The position numbers and the translations under genes were made by a program. A DNA stretch of 64,000 bases from Prado023 sp963747335 (lineage in GTDB: Bacteria; Actinomycetota; Actinomycetes; S36-B12; CAIYMF01). Location: assembly GCA_963747335.1 (NCBI GenBank), contig CAVVEV010000004.1, positions 1 to 64,000 on the forward strand, read 5' to 3'. Positions 53,944 through 63,856 of this stretch are shown here, one piece after another. The notes under the pieces are model-generated. The model was not told where the DNA came from. It searched no databases and saw nothing but the letters and a program-made list of their open reading frames with translations. Positions within the stretch are counted from its first letter, which is position 1; each line of letters opens with the position of its first letter.

Positions 53944-54597
53944 TCAGGCCCCCGAGCCAGCGGCATCCCACACCAGGGGGACGAACACCACGTCGAGGAG
54001 CTTGCGCCGGGCGAGACCGTCCGCAACGCGCTCGAGGAGCACCAGCTCCTGTCCGCCGAACCACGCGGACGGCTCCCCGATCGGGATGACCAGCCGCCCG
54101 CCTCGACACCCCGGACCCGGCGCGCGCAACTGCTCGACGAGAGCCGGGGGCACCGTCGGGGTCGCCGCCGCCACCACGATCGCATCGAACGGTGCCTCGC
54201 CGGGCAGCCCCGCCGACCCGTCGCCGCACGTCACGTCCACGTCGTACCCCAGCCCCATCAGCGTCGCCCGCGCCCTGTCGGCCAGCGCGGGCACCCGCTC
54301 GATCGAGTGCACCCGCGGACCGCACGCGGCGAGGACCGCAGCCTGGTAGCCGCTGCCTGTCCCCACGTCCAGGACGTTGTCGCCCGGCCCGACGGCCGCG
54401 GCCTCGGTCATCAGCGCGACCACCGTCGGCTGCGAGATCGTCTGGCCGTGACCGATCGCCATGGCGTGGTCCTCCCACGCCCGGAAGCTCAGGCCGGTCG
54501 GGACGAATCGGTCCCGCGGCACCGACATCATCACGTCAACGATCCGCCGGCCGATGCCCTCCCGGATCAGGTGATCGCGCAGGTCGGCGGCGTGCAT
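53944..54597 (-). CDS. pcm: Protein-L-isoaspartate O-methyltransferase
   Basis: A 217-residue repair methyltransferase that initiates conversion of isoaspartyl residues to aspartate. Signature sequences are DRFVPTG, GHGQTISQPTVVALMTEA (the PCMT-specific loop), the SAM motif VLDVGTGSGYQAAVLA and VHSIERVPALA. The last ~45 residues vary from the E. coli enzyme. ATG 54597 is seven bases after the stop of the membrane-protein gene upstream, so the two may be cotranscribed. Confidence 0.9.
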   Translation of the reverse strand: MHAADLRDHLIREGIGRRIVDVMMSVPRDRFVPTGLSFRAWEDHAMAIGHGQTISQPTVVALMTEAAAVGPGDNVLDVGTGSGYQAAVLAACGPRVHSIERVPALADRARATLMGLGYDVDVTCGDGSAGLPGEAPFDAIVVAAATPTVPPALVEQLRAPGPGCRGGRLVIPIGEPSAWFGGQELVLLERVADGLARRKLLDVVFVPLVWDAAGSGA

Positions 54598-54603
54598 GGC
54601 ACC

Positions 54604-55264
54604 TCAGATCCAGCCGAGCTCACTGAACTCCGGGAACAGCGAGCCGTCGGCGGCCAACCAGTAGGCACCCCAGCCGATGAGCAGCAGCAGGCCCACCCCG
54701 CCCACCACGAACAGCAGCCGGGACACCGCCGCCGGCCGCCACAGGAATCCGCAGACGACCCCCACCCCGAGGAACGCCAGCCCGAGCCACGGCACGCCAC
54801 CCTCGATGTAGGTGTTCACGAGCGTGACGGCGACGAGCAGGGCGACCAGCACGTCGGCGCCGCCCACCCGGAACATCTGTTCGCGCAGGGCCCACGCCAT
54901 GGCCGCCATGACGAGGAAGAGCCCGGTGTACCAGATGTAGTGGCTGACGACCTCGTCCCAGAGGTGCACGATCGGGGCCTTGGCCACCGCCGTGTCGGCC
55001 ACGTTGCTCACCGAGTTCGCGGCCAGGTGCAGGCTGTGACCGAGGGTGAAGCTGATCCCGCCGACACCGAACAGCACCCACTGGCCACGGGATGCGCCCG
55101 CGCGAACCAGCACCATCGCGGCGCAGCCGAGGAGCGAAGGGCGTCAGCAGGTCGACCCAATCGGCAACACGCGTCTCGCCGACGGTGCCCAGTGGCTTGA
55201 ACACGGTGCCGGCCTGCATGCCGATGATGACGGCAAGGGCGAACCAACCGAGCCAGCGACGCAT
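54604..55264 (-). CDS. Polytopic membrane protein of unknown function, one frameshift
   Basis: A membrane protein of about 219 residues with six or seven helices. It starts MRRWLGWFALAVIIGMQAG after a strong AGGAGG site six bases upstream. The frame breaks near 55135, after LLTPF; corrected reading continues SLLGCAAMVLVRAG into GISFTLGHSLHLAANSV and a middle segment with HLWDEVVSHYIWYTG. The conserved His residues within helices (GHSLHL, SHYIWY) are notable and could bind metal or heme. I do not recognise the family with certainty. Confidence 0.65.
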
Positions 55265-55377
55265 CGCGATCCTCCTGCCCATCGGTCGTTCCGCGGGCGG
55301 ATCTCGTCCCCCTCGTCCACGGTACGCCCGGCCACCCTCGGACGGGGAGCATCTGCGTGCGCCGCGCCCCGCCGGCG

Positions 55378-56405
55378 TCAGGCCCGGCGGACCTTCCGGC
55401 TGCCGGCGTCGCGGCGCACGGCGTCGATCTGGTCGGCGGTGCCGATCACGATGACGACGTCGCCGGGCTTCATGACGGCCTCCGGCGACGGGTTGGTCCG
55501 GAAGGTCCCGCCCTCGCTCTGCCTCAGGGCGAGGAGCAGCGCGCCATCGCCCTCGTGCAGCCGGGTCTGGCGGACAGAGGAGCCGGCCAGGGACGAGCCC
55601 TCGTGCACCATCACCTGCTCGAGGCGGAACTCGACCTCCTGGTCGTGCATCGCGACATCGAGGAAGTCCGCGACGTGCGGCTGCAGGGCGAACGCCGCGA
55701 TGCGGTTGCCGCCGATGCGCTGCGGGTTGACCACGCGATCCGCCCCGGCGCGCAGAAGCTTCTGCTCGGTGTCATCCACCCGGCTGCGCGCGATGATGAC
55801 CAGGTCGGGGTTCAGGGCGCGCGCGGTGAGGGTGACGAACAGGCTCGACGCGTCGGTGTCCAGGGTCGCCACCAGCACCTTCGCGCGATCGACGCCGACC
55901 CTGCGCAGGAACTCGTCGCGGGTCGCGTCCCCGTCCAGGTGCAGGTACGGACAGTCCGCGAGTCGCTCGGCGTCCGAGTCGACCACGACGATCGTCTCCC
56001 CGGACTTGCTCAGCTGGTGGGCCGCCGCCCGACCGACCCGCCCCCAGCCGCACACGATCGTGTGCCCCTGCAGCACCTGGATCTGGTTCTCCATGCGTCT
56101 CCTCCCCCACTCGTTGCCGGCCCAGCCCTCGATCAGCAGGCCGAGCAGCGACGCGTCAGGGTGTACAGGACGACGCCGACACCGACCAGCACGAACAGGA
56201 TCGTGAACACCTTCTCGGCCGTCCCGAAGGGCTGGACCTCCTGGAAGCCGATCGTGGTCACGGTCGTGATCGTCTGGTAGACCGAGTCCAGCGGGGAGAA
56301 CCCCAGGAGGAAGTACCCGATCGTCCCGACGAGGATGACGCCGGCCAGCGCGAGCAGGCTGCGGCGCAGCTGCCGGACGACGCTGTCCCGGTCGGAGATG
56401 ACCAC
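55378..56405 (-). CDS. Two-helix potassium channel with RCK (TrkA) domains, one frameshift
   Basis: A Kch-like channel of about 341 residues, seen as two pieces because of a single shift near 56155. The N-terminal part has two helices around the pore segment TVTTIGFQEVQPF, where canonical channels read TVGYG. After LYTL the corrected frame gives SLLGLLIEGWAGNEWG and joins the cytoplasmic part: RCK-N (HTIVCGWGRVGRAAAHQL, NAD-type fold) and RCK-C (VMHEGSSLAG...). It should gate K+ or another cation in response to a nucleotide or Ca2+. GTG 56405 is the most likely start. Confidence 0.82.
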
Positions 56406-56454
56406 GGCCCCATTGTGGTGGCGCCGAGCGGGCTGCGGCGCGCCCAGCGCCGAT

Positions 56455-58170
56455 TCAGCGCGAGGACCCGGATCGGCGCGGCTCCCAGTGGAAGAACCGC
56501 CAGGCCACGAGCAGCCCGATCCCGGTCCACAGCACGAGCACGCCCAGGTGGCCCCAGAAGGTGCTGTCCAGCGCACCCCCGCTGGTGGCCGTCACCGCAG
56601 CAGCCACGGCGTGACGCAGTGGGAATGTCCACCCGACGACATTGAGGCCCGTGGGCATCTGCTCGATCGAGATGAAGATGTCGGAGATGAACGACAGCGG
56701 CAGCAGCACGGTCAGGGCCACCGCGATGACCGCCTGTGGCCCGTCGACCACGCTGACCAGGGCCAGGCCGCACGCCGCGAAGCAGATGATGGCCAGGACG
56801 AAGACCAGCAGCGTGGCCGCCCAGGTGGACGGCGGCAGCGACACGGTCAGGAAGGCCACGGCGACGATGAACACCAGGACGAGGGTCGCCAGGCCCAGGA
56901 CCAGCGCGGCCAGGACCCGACCGACCAGGTAGAGGATCGATGGCAGGGGCGTCCCGCGCAGCCGCTTGAGGACGCCCAGCGCCCGCTGGTCGGCGATCCC
57001 TCCGGGCAGGTTCACGAACGCCATCGTGGCCACGCCGTAGACGGCGAACGCCGCAGCCAGGTACTGCGGCAGCGGCAGCCCACCCCACTGGACCTCGGAG
57101 CCGTAGATGAGCGAGAACGCCGTCACCATCAGGACCGGGAAGGCGATGGCGAAGAAGAGCGACATCGGGTCGCGAAGCACCTGCTGCATCGCGTAGCGGG
57201 TCTGGTCCCTGGTCAGGGCTGTGGCCCTCGCGCGGCCCGAGGGTCCTGCCTCGTGCACCGTGTCGGTGCGCAGGGGGACGCCCTCCATGGAGCCGAACGT
57301 GCTCGGCGCTCGTTCCAGATCGGCGTCGTCGGCCGGCTCCGGGGTGTGCTCCGGGCCGTGCCGTCCCCGGCTGCTGAGGCCCGCATGCCCGGATCCGGGC
57401 TCCCACTGGAATCGGCGCCGCGCCAGGACCGCGCCCACGATGCCCCACGCGGCCATCACGGCCAGGTCGCCCCAGCTGGGCGTCGTGGCGTCGACATAGG
57501 GGTTGAAACCGGCGGCGACCGGGTCCACGAAGTGCTTGAGCGGGAAGACGGACGCAACCCGGTCCATCCACTGCGGCAGCTCGGTGAAGCCGAATATCCC
57601 GGAGATGAACGACAGCAGGATCAACGAGGCGTTCGCGAAGCCCTGTGCCGCGTTGGGCGTCGGGGCGATCGCGGCGACCGCCAGGCCCAGGGCGGCGAAG
57701 CACGCCATCCCCACGGCGAACGTCAGGACCAGCGCGGGCATGTTCGCCCAGATGATCTGCACGCCGTAGAGCACGACCCCCACGCCGACCATCACGACGG
57801 TCGCGATCATCGACACCCACATCGCCGACCCGACCCGGCCGGCGATGTGCAGCCCCGGGGGAAGGGGCGTGCCCCGCAGCCGTTTGAGCACGCCGCTGCT
57901 GCGGGCGTAGGCCAGGGCCATCGCCAGGGAGACGTAGCAGGCCATGCAGGACCCGAACACGGCGAACACGGGGGCGGTGAACTGGGCCAGGCGCAAGCCG
58001 GTGTCCTCGTCGATCACCGCATTGCCGTACAACGCGCTGAGGATCACCAGGAAGCTCAGCGGGAAGATGATCGTGAAGAACGCCGCGATCGGGGTGCGCC
58101 AGAACCCATGGTTGGCATAGCGGACCTGGCCGAACAGCACCGGCGCCCAGGTCGGGGCTGCACTAGCCAT
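56455..58170 (-). CDS. ABC-2 exporter permease, two permease domains fused in one chain
   Basis: A 571-residue protein built of two homologous ABC-2 permease units. Unit 1 (residues ~10-260) and unit 2 (~320-560) share LKRLRGTPLP (GVLKRLRGTPLPP and GVLKRLRGTPLPS) and matching endings with FPLKHFVDP and FPLRHAVAA. A charged linker of about 60 residues joins them. Most exporters of this class use two copies of a single-unit permease. The ATG at 58170 overlaps the stop of the ATPase gene. Substrate unknown; lipid or drug efflux is typical. Confidence 0.85.
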   Translation of the reverse strand: MASAAPTWAPVLFGQVRYANHGFWRTPIAAFFTIIFPLSFLVILSALYGNAVIDEDTGLRLAQFTAPVFAVFGSCMACYVSLAMALAYARSSGVLKRLRGTPLPPGLHIAGRVGSAMWVSMIATVVMVGVGVVLYGVQIIWANMPALVLTFAVGMACFAALGLAVAAIAPTPNAAQGFANASLILLSFISGIFGFTELPQWMDRVASVFPLKHFVDPVAAGFNPYVDATTPSWGDLAVMAAWGIVGAVLARRRFQWEPGSGHAGLSSRGRHGPEHTPEPADDADLERAPSTFGSMEGVPLRTDTVHEAGPSGRARATALTRDQTRYAMQQVLRDPMSLFFAIAFPVLMVTAFSLIYGSEVQWGGLPLPQYLAAAFAVYGVATMAFVNLPGGIADQRALGVLKRLRGTPLPSILYLVGRVLAALVLGLATLVLVFIVAVAFLTVSLPPSTWAATLLVFVLAIICFAACGLALVSVVDGPQAVIAVALTVLLPLSFISDIFISIEQMPTGLNVVGWTFPLRHAVAAAVTATSGGALDSTFWGHLGVLVLWTGIGLLVAWRFFHWEPRRSGSSR

Positions 58171-59095
58171 CGGAGGGCTCCCGGGTCAGGTCGAGGTACA
58201 CGTCCTCCAGCGTGGGCCGGTTCATGCTCAGCCCCTCGAGGCCGATGCCCCGGTCCAGCGCCCACTGCGTCAGCGCGTTGACGTCCCGGGTCGGATCCGC
58301 CGAGCCGATGTCGACCTGCTGGCCACTGGTGCGGACCGTTCCGGAGCCGATGGGCGGTAGGTCCTCGGCCGCGACCCCGTCGGGCAGGACGAAGGTGATG
58401 ACCGCCTCCGCGCCCTCGGTGCGCACCAGGTTCGACGGGGTGTCCAGCGCGACGAGGCGCCCGGACTGGATGACCGCCACACGATCCGCGAGGCGCTCGG
58501 CCTCCTCCATGTAGTGGGTGGTCAGCACGATGGTCGTTCCGAGATCACGCAACGAGGCGACGAGGTCCCAGGCACGGCGCCGCGCCGACGGGTCGAATCC
58601 GGTCGTGGGCTCGTCGAGGAACAGCAACTCGGGGGCGCCGACCAGCCCGAGCGCCAGGTCCAGGCGCCTGCGCTGGCCACCGGACAGGGTCTTGGTGCGC
58701 GCGCCTGCCTTCTCGGCCAGGCCCACCCGCTCGATGACCTCCTCGACGTCCCGGCGACGCGAGTACAGCCCGGCGTAGAGGGTCACGAGCTCCCGGACGC
58801 TGAACTCCTCGTCGAAGCCCGCCTCCTGGAGCACGATCCCGATCCGGTCGCGATAGGCCCGACCGCCCGTGGCCGGGTCGTAGCCCAGGACGCTCACCGT
58901 CCCGCTCGTGCGGCTGCGGTGGCCCTCGAGGATCTCCACGGTGGTCGTCTTGCCCGCGCCGTTCGGTCCGAGGAGGGCGAACACCTCCCCGGCGTCGATG
59001 GTGAGGTTCAGGTCGTCCACGGCACGGACGCCGCCGTAGTCCTTGCACAGCCCCTCGACGACGACCACGGGCCCGGACGCGACCTGGCTGCTCAT
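58163..59095 (-). CDS. ABC exporter ATPase (DrrA-like)
   Basis: A 310-residue ATPase: Walker A GPNGAGKTTTVEIL, signature LSGGQRRRLDLALGL, Walker B LLFLDEPTTGFD and switch TTHYMEEAERLADR. A ~90-residue C-terminal domain of the DrrA type follows (NRPTLEDVYLDLTRE). Its stop overlaps the start of the fused permease. The gene is divergent from yccF. Confidence 0.92.
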   Translation of the reverse strand: MSSQVASGPVVVVEGLCKDYGGVRAVDDLNLTIDAGEVFALLGPNGAGKTTTVEILEGHRSRTSGTVSVLGYDPATGGRAYRDRIGIVLQEAGFDEEFSVRELVTLYAGLYSRRRDVEEVIERVGLAEKAGARTKTLSGGQRRRLDLALGLVGAPELLFLDEPTTGFDPSARRRAWDLVASLRDLGTTIVLTTHYMEEAERLADRVAVIQSGRLVALDTPSNLVRTEGAEAVITFVLPDGVAAEDLPPIGSGTVRTSGQQVDIGSADPTRDVNALTQWALDRGIGLEGLSMNRPTLEDVYLDLTREPSDG

Positions 59096-59219
59096 GCTTC
59101 CGGCTTACCCCGCAGGGGATGCGCCGGGTAGGGCCGAAGGACTCACGCCACTGGGCTCTCCCCGGCACCGTCGCCCGTGAGGTTTCCGGGAGCCCCATCA
59201 GGGGTATCGCCTGTGCACT

Positions 59220-59636
59220 ATGCGCACCATCGGGAACATCATCTGGTTGATCATCGCCGGCTGGGCGATCGCCCTGGCCTTCGCCGTCGCAGGCGTGATC
59301 ATGTTCATCTTCATCGTCACGATCCCCTGGGGCATCGCGTCGTTCCGCCTGGCCAACTACGCGCTGTGGCCGTTCGGCCGGACCTCGGTGCCGAACCCGG
59401 ACGCCGGCGTGGCCAGCCTCATCGGCAACATCCTCTGGATGGTCTTCGCCGGCATCTGGATCGCCCTGGCCCTGATCACCTACGGCATCGGCCTGTGCCT
59501 GACGATCATCGGCATCCCGTGGGGCATCGCCGCCTTCAAGATGGTTCCCCTGGCGCTGACCCCGCTGGGCCAGACCATCGTGCGCACCTCGGAGCTGGGC
59601 GCACCCCCGGCCGCGTACCCGCAGCCCGTCAGCTGA
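59220..59636 (+). CDS. YccF-domain membrane protein
   Basis: A 138-residue membrane protein with two copies of the YccF motif: IGNIIWLIIAGWAIAL and IGNILWMVFAGIWIAL, each followed by a helix and a T-I-P-W-G-I turn (VTIPWGIASFRLANY and GIPWGIAAFKM). The inner-membrane location is clear, the function is not known. The ATG at 59220 is the first codon of the conserved region. A strong terminator lies 31 bases downstream. Confidence 0.85.
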   Translation: MRTIGNIIWLIIAGWAIALAFAVAGVIMFIFIVTIPWGIASFRLANYALWPFGRTSVPNPDAGVASLIGNILWMVFAGIWIALALITYGIGLCLTIIGIPWGIAAFKMVPLALTPLGQTIVRTSELGAPPAAYPQPVS

Positions 59637-59666
59637 CTGCGCTGGGCGCACCCACCCTGCTCGACC

Positions 59667-59701
59667 CCGAACGCCCCGGACGATCACCCCGGGGCGTTCG
59701 G
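59667..59701 (+). terminator. Terminator after yccF
   Basis: CCGAACGCCCCGG pairs perfectly with CCGGGGCGTTCGG across a nine-base loop. It has no U-tract. It separates yccF from the following reductase gene. Confidence 0.75.
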
Positions 59702-59777
59702 CTGTGCGGTGACCTCGGAGCCGTGGCCCGCGGGGCGTCCCGACGCGCCGGGTCGCGAGCCGCGCTACGTTGACGCC

Positions 59778-61084
59778 ATGGCTGAACGCGAGTACGACGT
59801 CGTCCTCTTCGGTGCCACGGGCTTCACCGGACAGCCTCGTCGCCGAGCGGCTGCTCGAGCGCGCGCCGGCGGGCACGCGGATCGCCCTGGCCGGTCGCTC
59901 GCTGGCGAAGCTGGGGGCGGTGCGCGACGCGCTGGGCCCGGACGCGGCGCACTGGCCGCTGCTCCTGGCCGACTCGTCGAACAGGACCACCATGACGAAG
60001 CTGGCCCGCTCGACGATCGCCGTCGCCACCACCGTGGGGCCGTTCGCCAAGTACGGCCTGCCCCTGGTCGAGGCGTGCGCGAAGGCCGGCACGCACTACG
60101 CCGACATCAACGGCGAGGTGCTGTTCATGCGCTCGGCGATCGACGACTACCACGAGGTGGCGCAGGCCTCCGGGGCCCGGATCGTGCTCGCCTGCGGCTT
60201 CGACTCCCTGCCCTCGGACCTCGGCGTGCTGGTCCTGCACGAGGCCGCCGGCGAGCTGGGCGCGACGACCCTGGTGGTCACCGACATGCGCGGCGGGGCC
60301 TCGGGCGGGACCGTGGCGACGATGCGGCTCGTGGCCGAGGAGGTCAGGGCCGATCCCGCCGCGCGCGCGGTCGTCGTGGACCCGTACGCCCTGAGCCCCG
60401 ACCGGGACGCCGAGCCCGACCGGGTCGACGCGGAGTACGCCGACGACGAGTCGGACCTCTCCGGCGCCGTCCACGACCCCGAGCTGGGGTGGCTCGGACC
60501 CTTCGTGATGGCCCAGATGAACACCCGAGTCGTCCGCCGCTCCAACGCCCTGTTGGGCTACGCCTACTCCCCGGCCTTCCGCTACCGCGAGGCCATCGGC
60601 TTCGGCGAGGGCGTCGCCGCCCGCGCGAAGGCCACGGGCCTGGGCGCCGGCATGGGTGCGCTGGGCGCCGCGATGGGGTTCGGTCCGACGCGATCGGGGA
60701 TCGGGATGGTCCTGCCCAAGCCGGGTGAGGGCCCGAGCCCCGAGGATCGAGCCGCAGGGCACTTCACGATGGAGATCCACGGACAGGGCCTCGACGGAGA
60801 GCACTACATGGCCACGGTGGCAGCCGAGGGCGACCCGGGCTACGCGGCGACCTCGCTCATGTTGGCCGAGGCTGTCCTGTTCCTCGCCTCGGGCAGCCCG
60901 GATCTCCCCGACCGGTTCGGCGTGCTCACGCCCGCGACCGGGCTCGGGCATGCCGATGGTGCAGCGGCTGCGGGCAGCCGGGATGACGTTCGAAGCCGGT
61001 CTGGCACCGGAGACGGCGGTCCAGCCGGGCGCCGAGGACTCGGCCGGCGACGGCCCCGATGCAGCCGACGATCCAGCGATCTGA
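59778..61084 (+). CDS. Saccharopine dehydrogenase-like (trans-acting enoyl reductase) protein, two frameshifts
   Basis: A reductase of about 434 residues. It starts MAEREYDVVLFGATGFTGQ with the Rossmann motif GATGFTG, and the frame shifts almost at once (near 59835) to LVAERLLERAPAGTRIALAGR. Further landmarks are FAKYGLPLVEACAKAGTHYADINGE, CGFDSLPSDLG and HFTMEIHGQGLDG, as in mycobacterial Rv2449c/Rv2953-type proteins. A second shift near 60950 leads to GMPMVQRLRAAGMTFEAG and the real end at 61084. The family acts on lipid or polyketide chains in mycobacteria; here the substrate is unknown. Confidence 0.82.
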
Positions 61085-61135
61085 GCCGCTACCGCCGCTC
61101 GCAACGCCGGAGGCCGCGAGGAGCCACCGGTGGCG

Positions 61136-62334
61136 TCACTGCCGGTACGCCCGGCCCTGCGCGGCCACAAGGTCCACCAGGTCCCCGAGGGCGATGTTGA
61201 CGTCGGCCACGTGCAGCCCCCACTGGGCGCTGCGCTGCAGGCCACTGGGCACCTCGGACCGGTACTCCTCAGGGCTGAGCCCGACCTCGACGTCGAGCCA
61301 GCTGAAGCCCTCAGTGGTGCGGCACGCCGCGGTCACCGCCTCGGGGCGCGCGGTGAAACCCGGCTCTGGGCCGTCGCCGGCCGCACCCGAGGCGGTCACC
61401 AGGTCGGTGGTCGGGAAGTAGGGGGCCAGGCGCTCGCCGCGGCCGAGGAGCTCGCCGGGGTGCACGCACAGTGCCTGACGGGTGGCGGTGGAGCGCCCGA
61501 AGTACCCATTGGTCGAGGGAGTCCCGGCATACGTGACGTACGCCACCACGCAGCCTGTCTGCTCCGATGAGCGGCACGCCGCGATGTTGGCGAAGCTTCC
61601 CCCAGCATCCGAGCCCGGCGCACCGTCACCGAACCGCCGAGCAGCAGGGCGGAGAGCAGCCGGCTGCGCAGCCGTGGGTCTCCGTCGATCTCGCGCTGGA
61701 TCAGGTCCGTCAGGACGGTGGCACCCTGCGAGTGCCCGATCAGGACGAACGGCCGGCCACCGTTCTCCGTGTTCAGGTAGTCGTTGAACGCGGAGAGCAC
61801 GTCGGCGTACGCCCGGTCCCGGGCAGAGGCCCTCGTGAACGCCCCGCTGACCAGGCCCCGGCGGGTGACCTGCCGGTAGATCGGCGCGAACAGCCGGCAC
61901 GACTCGGCGAACCGTGCCGCCTGCGCCCGGACCGTGCGGACCTCGGCGTCGGTGACCTCCAGGGGCGCGTTGTCGGAGGTGGCCTCCGACACCGTCGGGT
62001 ACACGTAGAAGCAGTCGACCGGCGGGTCAGTGGCGGGCGCGAAGGGCTCCAGGGAGTCGGTGCCGTCGGCGACGATCACCGAGGCGTCCAGGCCGCCCTC
62101 GCACGGGTTGTCCGCCATGCCCGGCCGGCACAGCCAGAGGGTTGGCTGGTCGACGGGCCGCGGCGGGAGCGGCGAGGCGGTCGCCGACCGGATAGGCGCG
62201 GCGGATGAGGAGGTGGAGGCGGGCGCGGACTGCGCGGAGGGTGGTCCGGTGGTGGCATCGGGCGGCGCCCCGATGGACCCACAGCCGGACAGGACCAGCG
62301 CCCCCAGGAGGAGCCCCAACCCGGTGACTCGCAT
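61136..62334 (-). CDS. DUF3089 lipoprotein with serine-hydrolase motif, one frameshift
   Basis: An exported lipoprotein of about 399 residues. The signal peptide (LGLLLGALVLSGC) has a lipobox at Cys18, then a Ser/Pro/Ala-rich linker of 40 residues. The folded part has DCFYVYPTVS, FAPIYRQVTRRG, the nucleophile motif VLIGHSQGATVL and LLLGGSVTV. The frame shifts near 61610; the corrected reading continues GSFANIAACRSSEQTGC to HVADVNIALGDLVD, the usual DUF3089 ending. Probably an extracellular esterase or lipase. Confidence 0.8.
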
Positions 62335-62353
62335 CCGATGCCGACCGCTGCGG

Positions 62354-63856
62354 CTAGTACGCCGCCGTGACAGGACCCATCAGCCGGGGCATCCAGGGCT
62401 GGGCCGCCTCGATCTGGCCGGCGAGGGAGAACAGCTGTTCCTCGGCGCCGAACGCCCCGGCGATCTGCACGCCGACTGGCAGGCCCTCGGGCGTCCAGTG
62501 CAGCGGCAGGCTCATCGCCGGCTGGCCGGTCATGTTCCACACCTGTGTGTTGGCGGCCTTCTCCAGGGAGTTCTCCGCCAGCTGGGCGAGCACGGTTCGC
62601 AGCACCGGGCCGACGTTGACCGGCAGCGTGCGCAGGACGCGCAGGCCGACCTTCTCCACCGACGACGTGTCCAACTCCCCGACCCGAACGGGCGGGTAGG
62701 GCATGGTCGCGGACAGGTGCATGTCGAACTGGTCCTCGAAGAGCGAGCCCAGGCGTCGGGTGGTCTGCGCCACCAGGTGCAGCGTGTGCTCGAGGTCACG
62801 CGCCGAGATGACGTCGCTGACCTGGCGCAGGAACCAGGTGGGGGCCTCGAAGTCATCCGGGTTCGGCTTGCGGCCGGTCATCTCCTCGGTGTCAGCGACC
62901 ATCCGCCCGATACAGGCGGCGACGATCGTGAGGTAGGCATGTGCCAGGCCCGACCGATCGATGGGGAGATCGACCGGAACGACCTCGTGGCCGAGCTCGG
63001 CCAACATCTGCGCGGTGGCCTCGACCGCCGCGTCGCACTCGGGCTCGGTGCTGCGGCCGAGCATGGACTCGGTCGAGAACCCGATGCGCAGCCGGCCCGG
63101 CACCCGCTCGACGGCGGCCAGGAAGGCCCCGTCCGCAGGAGCGGCATACGGCGAGCCTGCGTCCGCCCCCTGGGTCGCGTCGAGGAAGGCGGCGCTGTCG
63201 CGGACCGTGCGGCTCACGACGTGGCGCGACACCAGCCCGTGCCACCCCTCACCCTCAGTGGGACCCAAGGGGGTTCGCCCGCGTGAGGGCTTGAGGCCGA
63301 ACAGCCCACAGGCCGAGGCGGGGATCCGAATGCTGCCGCCACCGTCGCCGGCATGGGCGACGGGGACGATCCCGGCAGCCACCGCAGCAGCCGATCCGCC
63401 ACTGGAGCCGCCCGGGGTGTGGTCCGGGTTCCACGGGTTGCGCGCCGGGCCACGGAACTCGGGCTCGGTCACGCCGAAGATCCCGAACTCCGGGCAGTTG
63501 GTCTTGCCAAGGAACACGACACCGGCCTGGCGGTAGCGGGCGAACAGCTCCGAGTCGTGATTGGGCACGTAGTCGTGCAGCGCCCGGCTCGAGAAGGTGC
63601 ACGGCTCGTCAGCGAGGTGGCCGTCCATGTCCTTGACCAGGAACGGCACTCCGCTGAACGGTCCGTCGGGCAGTACCCCGGCCGCAACCTCGCGGGCGGT
63701 GTGGTCCATGCGGTGCACGACGGCATTGAGCGTGGGATTGACGGCGTCGGTGCGGGCGATGGCCGCCTCGACCAACTCGGAGGCCGTCACCTGCCCGGAG
63801 CGGACCAGTGCGGCCAGGCCGAGGGCATCGTGGGCGGCGTACTCGTCATGGCGCAT
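62354..63856 (-). CDS. Amidase-signature enzyme
   Basis: A 500-residue amidase-signature family enzyme that hydrolyses an amide bond. The catalytic Lys is in VPFLVKDMDG, the cis-Ser in TPGGSSGGSAAAVAAG and the nucleophile Ser in DGGGSIRIPAS. Length and order match the large bacterial amidases rather than the GatA subunit, as no gatB or gatC is adjacent. ATG 63856 (MRHDEYAAHD) is chosen over upstream starts lacking a ribosome site. The physiological substrate is unknown. Confidence 0.9.
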   Translation of the reverse strand: MRHDEYAAHDALGLAALVRSGQVTASELVEAAIARTDAVNPTLNAVVHRMDHTAREVAAGVLPDGPFSGVPFLVKDMDGHLADEPCTFSSRALHDYVPNHDSELFARYRQAGVVFLGKTNCPEFGIFGVTEPEFRGPARNPWNPDHTPGGSSGGSAAAVAAGIVPVAHAGDGGGSIRIPASACGLFGLKPSRGRTPLGPTEGEGWHGLVSRHVVSRTVRDSAAFLDATQGADAGSPYAAPADGAFLAAVERVPGRLRIGFSTESMLGRSTEPECDAAVEATAQMLAELGHEVVPVDLPIDRSGLAHAYLTIVAACIGRMVADTEEMTGRKPNPDDFEAPTWFLRQVSDVISARDLEHTLHLVAQTTRRLGSLFEDQFDMHLSATMPYPPVRVGELDTSSVEKVGLRVLRTLPVNVGPVLRTVLAQLAENSLEKAANTQVWNMTGQPAMSLPLHWTPEGLPVGVQIAGAFGAEEQLFSLAGQIEAAQPWMPRLMGPVTAAY

